This document shows positions 13,935 through 19,174 of a stretch of DNA of 19,174 nt, piece after piece. The stretch covers positions 1 through 19,174 of the forward strand of contig JAEXCA010000247.1 in NCBI GenBank assembly GCA_023393755.1. Direction: 5' to 3'. The translations under genes were made by a program, and so were the position numbers. The notes below the pieces were generated by a model. That model was given only the letters and a program-made list of their open reading frames with translations. It had not been told where the DNA came from and did no database searches. Within the stretch, counting starts at the first letter, position 1. Each line of letters opens with the position of its first letter. Source of the DNA: Actinomycetes bacterium. GTDB taxonomy: Bacteria; Actinomycetota; Actinomycetes; Propionibacteriales; Propionibacteriaceae.

Positions 13935-15592
13935 CAGAATCCCAGCTCCGAGTCACCCTGGGCAGCAGCCAGGCGAGCGATCTGAGCGTCGTCCAGGACG
14001 CCGCGGTACAGACGCACGTCCCGAAGCCTCCCGCCGAAACGGGCTCTACTGCCGTTACCCAGTATGAGGTCATGCCCGCTCGCCAGCGATCCGGAATGCT
14101 CAAGACCACGCTGTGTGCCGACCTGGGCACCGTCGACGAACAAGCTGACTCCTTCTCGATCGCATCGACCCACCACGTGATGCCACCGACCGGAGAGCGC
14201 GCTGTCGTAGGTTGCCACAGCACCCGCCCGCATCGCATGGACACGACCTGACGGCAAGGTGCCGCACCACAGCCGTCCCTGATACGTCGCGAGGGCAGCT
14301 GCGCGACGGTATCTGACATCGGGGGTGACATCAAGGACACCGATGCGTCGCCAATTCCCGGGCCCGTCGAAACGATGAATCTCCGCGTGCGGAAGAGTCC
14401 CTCCGTAGAACGAGCCGTTGTACCCGATCAGCCCCATGACCTCGGTCTCCTCACCAAGGCGTCCCACTGAGCTCCACCTCTGCTCATCCTCCCAGCGGTG
14501 CACCAGGCCGTTGGGCCACGTCGAAGCGTAGAGCCGACCCTGATAGACGCCCAGTGAGTACACCTGGGTCGTTTGCTGCTGCATGCCGAGAGACGTCCAT
14601 CGGTCCGGCGGATCCCACGCGAAGACACCACCACCACCTCTGGCCTCGTCGGGCTCGATGACGATACCCGCCCGCGTCTTGGCGATGGCGTCGGCGACGT
14701 CGAGGTGGTCGTTTCCCGCACCCAGCAGTCGTCCTTGGAACACGCCCAGCGCCAGGAGCCGGCGACCTGGGTCTCCGCAGTGCTCCCAGTGATCCGACGC
14801 CACCAAGCGGAACACGCCCCGCTGGTAGAGAGCACAGGCATAGAGTTGCCCGCCGTGGGTTGCGAAACCACCAACGGAATCCACCCCGTCGAGTTGGCCG
14901 GCCGGTTGCCAGCCCTCGTCTCCCGTGTAGCGCCAGATCGACCCACCGGGCGAGTCGTTCGACGACTCCGGCAAGGCCGATCCGCCCGTCCGATAGCGGG
15001 TGGTCGCGGCGTACAGCGCACCGTCGTGCACGGCGAGGCACGTGACCGAATTGGCTTCGCCAACAGTCCCGAGATCGGTCCACCCGGTGCCGTCCGAGCG
15101 CCAGACATGACCGCGGTCGTCCGTCCCCAGGGTTCCGGCATAGAGGCGTCCGTCGTACACGGCGAATGCCCAGACTGCAGCCGAATCACCCGGTCGTCCG
15201 CAGTCTTCCCACACCGGGTCGCTGCCCCAGTCGACGCCGAACTCAAGGTTACGGCTGTTGTGCTGGCTGGTGGTCGAGATGGCGTGTTGCACTCCCAGTT
15301 CGAAGCCCCGCCGCTGGCTGGGTTCGAAACTGGACGCGATCGTCCCCCCGATGTCGGGAAGCTGCTCGGGTAGCTGGACCCATGCGGCAATGCTGAACAG
15401 CCCGTCGGCTAGCGGTGCGAGCGCGGCTGCGGGAACGACGGCCGCGCCTTCCTGACCGAACTCGGTGCAACCCAGGCGGCCAGAGACAACGAACTGGGCG
15501 TCCGTAACGTTCGCATGGTGACCGTTGCCGGACTCGTCTCTACCGTCAACCTCCAGCGGCCAGCGTCCAATCAGCGTGGTTGCGGTGGTCAT
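13934..15592 (-). CDS. Cytoplasmic LamG jellyroll protein with inserted seven-bladed beta-propeller
   Basis: 552 residues from ATG 15592. That start overlaps the preceding ATPase stop (ATGA) and has GGAGG four bases upstream; an upstream in-frame start at 15688 lies inside the ATPase gene. Residues 8-125 form the first part of a LamG/concanavalin-like jellyroll (RWPLEVDGRDESGNGHHA, FSIAAWVQLP). Residues 465-542 complete it (GRWHHVVGRCDREGVSLFVDGAQVGT, GRLRDVRLYRGVLDDAQIARL). Between them are seven repeats of the form "A..VYDGRLYAGT....VWR....W..LG", starting near 139, 182, 238, 279, 342, 383 and 430. The early segment W128-EDCGRPG looks like the strand that closes blade seven. No signal peptide, lipobox or membrane segment is visible, so it should stay in the cytoplasm. 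No catalytic residues are recognisable. Operon position suggests a carbohydrate- or glycoconjugate-related role, but the function is unknown. Confidence 0.88.
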   Translation of the reverse strand: MTTATTLIGRWPLEVDGRDESGNGHHANVTDAQFVVSGRLGCTEFGQEGAAVVPAAALAPLADGLFSIAAWVQLPEQLPDIGGTIASSFEPSQRRGFELGVQHAISTTSQHNSRNLEFGVDWGSDPVWEDCGRPGDSAAVWAFAVYDGRLYAGTLGTDDRGHVWRSDGTGWTDLGTVGEANSVTCLAVHDGALYAATTRYRTGGSALPESSNDSPGGSIWRYTGDEGWQPAGQLDGVDSVGGFATHGGQLYACALYQRGVFRLVASDHWEHCGDPGRRLLALGVFQGRLLGAGNDHLDVADAIAKTRAGIVIEPDEARGGGGVFAWDPPDRWTSLGMQQQTTQVYSLGVYQGRLYASTWPNGLVHRWEDEQRWSSVGRLGEETEVMGLIGYNGSFYGGTLPHAEIHRFDGPGNWRRIGVLDVTPDVRYRRAAALATYQGRLWCGTLPSGRVHAMRAGAVATYDSALSGRWHHVVGRCDREGVSLFVDGAQVGTQRGLEHSGSLASGHDLILGNGSRARFGGRLRDVRLYRGVLDDAQIARLAAAQGDSELGF

Positions 15593-16656
15593 TCCTCCTC
15601 CATCCCTGTCGATGCCGCCAAGACGGCGCCCAACTCCTGCGTGGCCAGCACCGATACCTCGTCGCTGTGGTGGCAAGCGGCCGCCCACTCCACTCCGGGC
15701 ACGTTCTCCCGAATCACGTCCGGAGGAGTCTCCTCACAATCGGTCGGACGCCCCAGCGCCTCGTAGGCCCAGCACCGGTTCCGAAACGGGCAGCCCGCAG
15801 ACGCCACTTCGTCGGTCGAGGCGGACCGAAGTCCGATCACGGTGCTCCGGCGGGCATCCGGGTCACCTCGCGGAACCGCCGCGAGGAGAGCCGCGGTGTA
15901 GGGATGCCGGGGCGCCGCGAACACTTGGCCCACCGTCCCGATCTCGACCAGCCGACCACGGAACATCACCGCGACGCGGTGGGCGAGCGACTGGACAACG
16001 GCAAGGTCGTGGGAAACGAACAGGTAGGCCAGGCCCATCTCGGCCTGGAGCCTCTGGAGAAGAAGCATGATCTGTGCCTGGATCGACACATCCAGCGAGC
16101 TCACCGGTTCGTCACACACAACCACTGAGGGGCGGGTCGAGAGCGCCCGCGCGATCCCGACGCGCTGGCGCTGACCGCCACTGAGCTCGTGGGGGTACTT
16201 GTCGCGATGGATCCGCCCGAGGCCGACCTGTTCCATCAGTTCGACGGCCGCGCTTTCAGCCTCGGCTCTGGACATACCGTGTGCGCGTAGCGATTCCTCC
16301 AGAACCTGACTCACCGTGCGCCGCGGGTTCAAGCTGCCGGTCGGATCCTGGAACACCATCTGAAGGTGCTGGCGCACTCGTCTCAGGGCGCTGCCGGACA
16401 GCGCGGTTATGTCCTGGCCGAGCAGCGTGATCCGCCCCGAGGTTGTGGACTGCACCCGCACTACCGCGCGTCCGGTTGTGGTCTTGCCGGAGCCCGACTC
16501 GCCGACGAGCGCGAGGGTTTCGCCACGCCTGATGGTGAAGTTGACCTGGTCGACCGCGGTGAGCCAGTTGTGAGGGCGCCCGGTAAGCCCGCCACCGCGG
16601 GGAAAACGAACGGTCAGATCGTCGACCCGGAGCACCTCATCACGGTTCGGACTCAC
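15589..16656 (-). CDS. Dipeptide/oligopeptide-type ABC importer ATPase (DppF/OppF family)
   Basis: 355 residues from GTG 16656, with GGAGG five bases upstream; the start overlaps the stop of the partner ATPase (GTGA). Motifs: Walker A GESGSGKTT at 52-60, Q-loop FQDPTGSLNP at 102-111, signature LSGGQRQRV at 158-166, Walker B VVVCDEP at 178-184, H-loop H216 (VSHD). The C-terminal Opp/Dpp extension HPYTAALLAAVP leads to a four-cysteine set, C289, C295, C307 and C328, in the CPFRNRC pattern, which in related proteins can hold an iron-sulfur cluster. It pairs with the DppD-type ATPase on the cytoplasmic side of the importer. The family carries peptides, nickel or oligosaccharides; the substrate is not determined. 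Confidence 0.95.
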   Translation of the reverse strand: MSPNRDEVLRVDDLTVRFPRGGGLTGRPHNWLTAVDQVNFTIRRGETLALVGESGSGKTTTGRAVVRVQSTTSGRITLLGQDITALSGSALRRVRQHLQMVFQDPTGSLNPRRTVSQVLEESLRAHGMSRAEAESAAVELMEQVGLGRIHRDKYPHELSGGQRQRVGIARALSTRPSVVVCDEPVSSLDVSIQAQIMLLLQRLQAEMGLAYLFVSHDLAVVQSLAHRVAVMFRGRLVEIGTVGQVFAAPRHPYTAALLAAVPRGDPDARRSTVIGLRSASTDEVASAGCPFRNRCWAYEALGRPTDCEETPPDVIRENVPGVEWAAACHHSDEVSVLATQELGAVLAASTGMEEE

Positions 16657-17654
16657 TGCAGCCTCCTAGCAGCTCCATCGCCGTCGCGGCCGACGGGGTT
16701 CCAGCACGCGACCTGGTGGACGGCATCGGGCGTCAGCGCCGGATCCTCCTGCGAGCAACGTTCTGTTCTGCGTTGGCAGCGATCGGCGAAGGCACAGCCC
16801 ACAATCGGCCGGCTCAAGTCCGGCGGGCTCCCATCTATGGGGCGAATCCCGTGCGAACTGGCGCCAAGTCGCGGCGCACACGCCAGCAGGGCCTCTGTGT
16901 AGGGATGGGAGGGTCGACTGATGACGTCGCGCACAGGACCCGACTCCACCACTCTCCCGGCGTACATCACCGCCACTCGATCAGCGAAATCTCCCACGAC
17001 GCCCAAGTCGTGGGTGACGATGATCAGAGCCGTCCCGGCGTCGTCGCGCAGCCTGCGCAGCAGATCGAGGATCTCCGCCTGAACCGTGACGTCGAGGGCC
17101 GTGGTCGCCTCGTCGGCGATGACCACCGCCGGCCGGCAGGCGACCGCAATCGCGATCATCACGCGCTGTCTTTGGCCGCCGCTCAACCGATGGGGAAACT
17201 CCTTGACACGCAATGAAGCGTCCGGAATCCCCACCTCACGGAGCAACTCCACGGCCCTCTCCATCGCCTGAACTCGATCCAGTCCCAGGTGGAGACGCAG
17301 CGTCTCGGCGATCTGCTTCCCAATCGTCATCGATGGGTTGAGGCTGGAGGTGGGGTCCTGGAACACCATGCCGATCCGACGCCCACGCACGGCTGAGAGC
17401 GTCTTGTCGTCCGGCTTTGTCACGTCCACGCCTGCGACCGTCACCCGACGGGCGCGGACCGTCACGGATCCGGTGAGAAGCCGGGGGATGGCAAGGGTCG
17501 TGGTGCTCTTGCCGCACCCCGACTCACCGACGATCCCGAGAATCTCACCTCGCGCGAGTTCCAGGGAAACACCGCGTACAGCGTGAACAGACCGGTCACC
17601 GGAGCCAAAGGTGACATGAAGGTCATCCACCTCCAGGGCGGGCGATGTACTCAT
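16653..17654 (-). CDS. Dipeptide/oligopeptide-type ABC importer ATPase (DppD/OppD family)
   Basis: 333 residues from ATG 17654, which overlaps the permease C stop (ATGA); an in-frame start at 17762 would lie inside the permease gene and is not used. Motifs: Walker A GESGCGKST at 43-51, Q-loop FQDPTSSLNP at 98-107, signature LSGGQRQRV at 157-165, Walker B VVIADEA at 177-183, H-loop H215 (VTHD). The C-terminal extension HPYTEALLACAPRL is followed by C287, C293, C300 and C317 (CAFADRC...C...C), again the Opp/Dpp cysteine set. It forms the heterodimeric motor with the downstream ATPase. Walker B reads DEATTALD, normal for DppD. Confidence 0.95.
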   Translation of the reverse strand: MSTSPALEVDDLHVTFGSGDRSVHAVRGVSLELARGEILGIVGESGCGKSTTTLAIPRLLTGSVTVRARRVTVAGVDVTKPDDKTLSAVRGRRIGMVFQDPTSSLNPSMTIGKQIAETLRLHLGLDRVQAMERAVELLREVGIPDASLRVKEFPHRLSGGQRQRVMIAIAVACRPAVVIADEATTALDVTVQAEILDLLRRLRDDAGTALIIVTHDLGVVGDFADRVAVMYAGRVVESGPVRDVISRPSHPYTEALLACAPRLGASSHGIRPIDGSPPDLSRPIVGCAFADRCQRRTERCSQEDPALTPDAVHQVACWNPVGRDGDGAARRLQ

Positions 17655-18556
17655 AGTCCCTTTGTCCCTCCCAAGCGCGGTGCCAGAGCATCGCGAACCG
17701 CGTCGCCGAGTATGTTGACCGCCATCACCAGGAGTGCCAGCACGATCGACGGCGGCAGCCACTGCCAGGGATGATTACGCAGCACGACTGAGTCGACCGC
17801 CGCCGTGACCATCACCCCCAGGCTTGGCGTTGGGGGTCTGACTCCCAGGCCAAGGAAGCCCAGGGCAGCCTCAAGCAGAATCGCCGTACCGACGCCGAGC
17901 GAGGCGACCACGATAACGGGGGCGGCGAGGTTGGGGAGCACGTGCACACGCAGGATCCGTCCCGCCGTCAGTCCGGTCACCCGAGCCGCAACGATGAAGT
18001 CCGACTCCCGCAGCGAGAGCGTTTGCGCGCGAGTGATCCGGACTGTCGCCGGCCAACCCAGAAGGCCTATCACCAGGATGACCGTCAAGACCCCGGGCTG
18101 GAGGAACGCGACGAACACCGTGACGAGCAACAGCAACGGGATGCTCAGTAGCGCGTCCACCAACCGCGAGATCACAGCGTCGATGGCACCGCCGAAGAAT
18201 CCGGCGACCGTGCCGAGAACGGTGCCAATGCAGATGTAGATGCCAACCGAGGAGAACCCGACGATCAATGAGGTGCGGGTCGCATAGACGGTGCGAGCGA
18301 AGGTATCCCGGCCGGATCCGTCCGTGCCGAAGACATACTGCCAGCTCGCGCCCTCGTCGAGGTGCGCAAGGTTGACCTGGTAGGGATCGAGGCCCGGTAA
18401 CAGCGGTGCCAAGAATGCGAACAAGGACACCGCGGTCAGGAAGACCAACGAGGCGAGCGCCAGCCTGTTGCGCAGGATCTCGCGGATGACCTGGCGGCCC
18501 CGGTTCGCTCGTTCGGGCTCGGCGGGGTTCCTTCTTTCCTGCAGTTCGGCCGTCAC
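17651..18556 (-). CDS. Dpp/Opp-type ABC importer permease (DppC family)
   Basis: 301 residues from GTG 18556, overlapping the DppB-family stop (GTGA). A cytoplasmic N-tail is followed by a first membrane helix (about 33-53), the family hallmark FGTDGSGRDTFARTVYATRTSL at about 76-97, then five more helices. The EAA coupling loop AARVTGLTAGRILRVHVLPN lies at about 190-209 and contacts the ATPases. The segment EAALGFLGLGVRPPTPSLG is diagnostic of DppC/OppC. It forms the membrane channel with the DppB-family protein encoded just upstream. Confidence 0.95.
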   Translation of the reverse strand: MTAELQERRNPAEPERANRGRQVIREILRNRLALASLVFLTAVSLFAFLAPLLPGLDPYQVNLAHLDEGASWQYVFGTDGSGRDTFARTVYATRTSLIVGFSSVGIYICIGTVLGTVAGFFGGAIDAVISRLVDALLSIPLLLLVTVFVAFLQPGVLTVILVIGLLGWPATVRITRAQTLSLRESDFIVAARVTGLTAGRILRVHVLPNLAAPVIVVASLGVGTAILLEAALGFLGLGVRPPTPSLGVMVTAAVDSVVLRNHPWQWLPPSIVLALLVMAVNILGDAVRDALAPRLGGTKGL

Positions 18557-19174
18557 GATACCCTCACCCGCGGATCAGCAATCGCGTACAGGATGTCGGC
18601 GATCAGGTTGACGGTGATCACGGTCAGCGACACCATCACGATGATGGCCATCATCACTGCCGGATCGCCGGTCTGGGCCGATGAGACCACCAGCCGTCCC
18701 ATACCGGGCCAAGCGAACACCTGCTCGGTGATCACCGCTCCCGCGACCAGGTCGGGTATCAACAAGGCGACCAGAGTGATCAACGGCAGGGACGCGTTGC
18801 GGATGCCGTGCCGCATCATGATGGCACGGCCACTGAGCCCCTTGGACCGAGCCGTGCGGACGTAGTCCGACGCCAGGACCTCCAGCATTCCCGAGCGGGC
18901 GAACCTGGCGAGCGGTGCGGCGTTGGCCAGACCAAGCACCAGCGATGGCAACAGGGCATGCTGGAACGTGCTGGCGACGGTCGGCGGCATGCCAGGCTCA
19001 CCCATTCCACCGGCCGGCAGCCAGCCGAGCCGGACCGCGAACACGTAGATCAGCACCAGACCGAAGATGAAGGTCGGAGTGCTGACCAGAACCACGGCCG
19101 TACCGGTCAGAACCCGGTCCAGCGGACCGTTGGGGTTTCGTGCTGCGACGATACCGAACGGACCGCCCACGGCC
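18553..19174 (-). CDS. Dpp/Opp-type ABC importer permease (DppB family), N-terminus beyond window
   Basis: The frame is open through the right edge, so about 207 C-terminal residues are visible. The codon that could look like a start (GTG 19170) is internal: the sequence GGPFGIVAARNPNGPLDR matches the middle of DppB proteins. Visible hallmarks are VLVSTPTFIFGLVLIYVFA, the large external loop LGWLPAGGM, the EAA loop VRTARSKGLSGRAIMMRHGIRN and the ending QVFAWPGMGRLVV...DILYAIADPRVRVS. It is the first visible gene of the importer operon; the remainder and probably a solute-binding lipoprotein gene lie to the right of the window. Confidence 0.93.
   Translation of the reverse strand, partial: AVGGPFGIVAARNPNGPLDRVLTGTAVVLVSTPTFIFGLVLIYVFAVRLGWLPAGGMGEPGMPPTVASTFQHALLPSLVLGLANAAPLARFARSGMLEVLASDYVRTARSKGLSGRAIMMRHGIRNASLPLITLVALLIPDLVAGAVITEQVFAWPGMGRLVVSSAQTGDPAVMMAIIVMVSLTVITVNLIADILYAIADPRVRVS

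Noticed and set aside
15593..15688. N-terminal extension of the LamG/propeller protein
   Set aside because: It lies wholly inside the upstream ATPase gene; ATG 15592 has a strong ribosome site and an overlapping stop codon.
17655..17762. N-terminal extension of the DppD-type ATPase
   Set aside because: It overlaps the permease C coding end, and the family alignment begins at MSTSPALEVDDL.

Overview
The window is high-GC, densely packed bacterial DNA with GTG starts, ATGA/GTGA gene junctions, a leaderless promoter, an actinobacterial-type SOS box and families such as PrsW and dynamin-like GTPases. This points to an actinobacterium, plausibly of the Propionibacteriaceae; that family placement is inference from overall character and repeat style.

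Left block, minus strand (1-3281): a PrsW-type intramembrane protease gene lies upstream of a dynamin-like GTPase gene that runs off the left edge. Both are probably envelope or membrane proteins.

Second block, plus strand (3341-10233): one operon for an ABC-2 exporter resembling Enterobacteriaceae YbiH(CecR)-YbhG-YbhF-YbhS-YbhR. It encodes a TetR repressor with a leaderless promoter and operator, a lipoprotein membrane-fusion protein with a very long coiled-coil hairpin, a second YbhG-like fusion protein, NBD1, two permeases and NBD2. The two ATPase domains, fused in YbhF, are separate genes here and carry complementary defects, so the predicted dimer has one good ATP site. Both ATPase genes carry in-frame palindromic repeats in dispensable segments.

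Middle (10234-12140): a 207-bp gap with a large imperfect inverted repeat and a second hairpin, then an SOS box and a DinB/Pol IV gene. A convergent RpiB/LacAB-family sugar-phosphate isomerase gene follows, with two active-site histidines replaced.

Right block, minus strand (12198 to the right edge): read in the direction of transcription, a Dpp/Opp-type importer (permease B, cut by the window edge; permease C; ATPase D; ATPase F), a cytoplasmic protein with a LamG jellyroll interrupted by a predicted seven-bladed beta-propeller, and an FCD-type GntR regulator. Every junction in this run overlaps. A LacI-type regulator with its own palindromic operator and then the isomerase gene follow. Sampled stretches look less GC-rich than the left half. 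The block reads as an uptake and catabolism locus whose binding protein and other enzymes lie outside the window. The LamG/propeller protein is the most novel item; its function cannot be named from sequence. There is no gene-free stretch longer than 300 bases, and I see no tRNA, rRNA, CRISPR array or insertion sequence.
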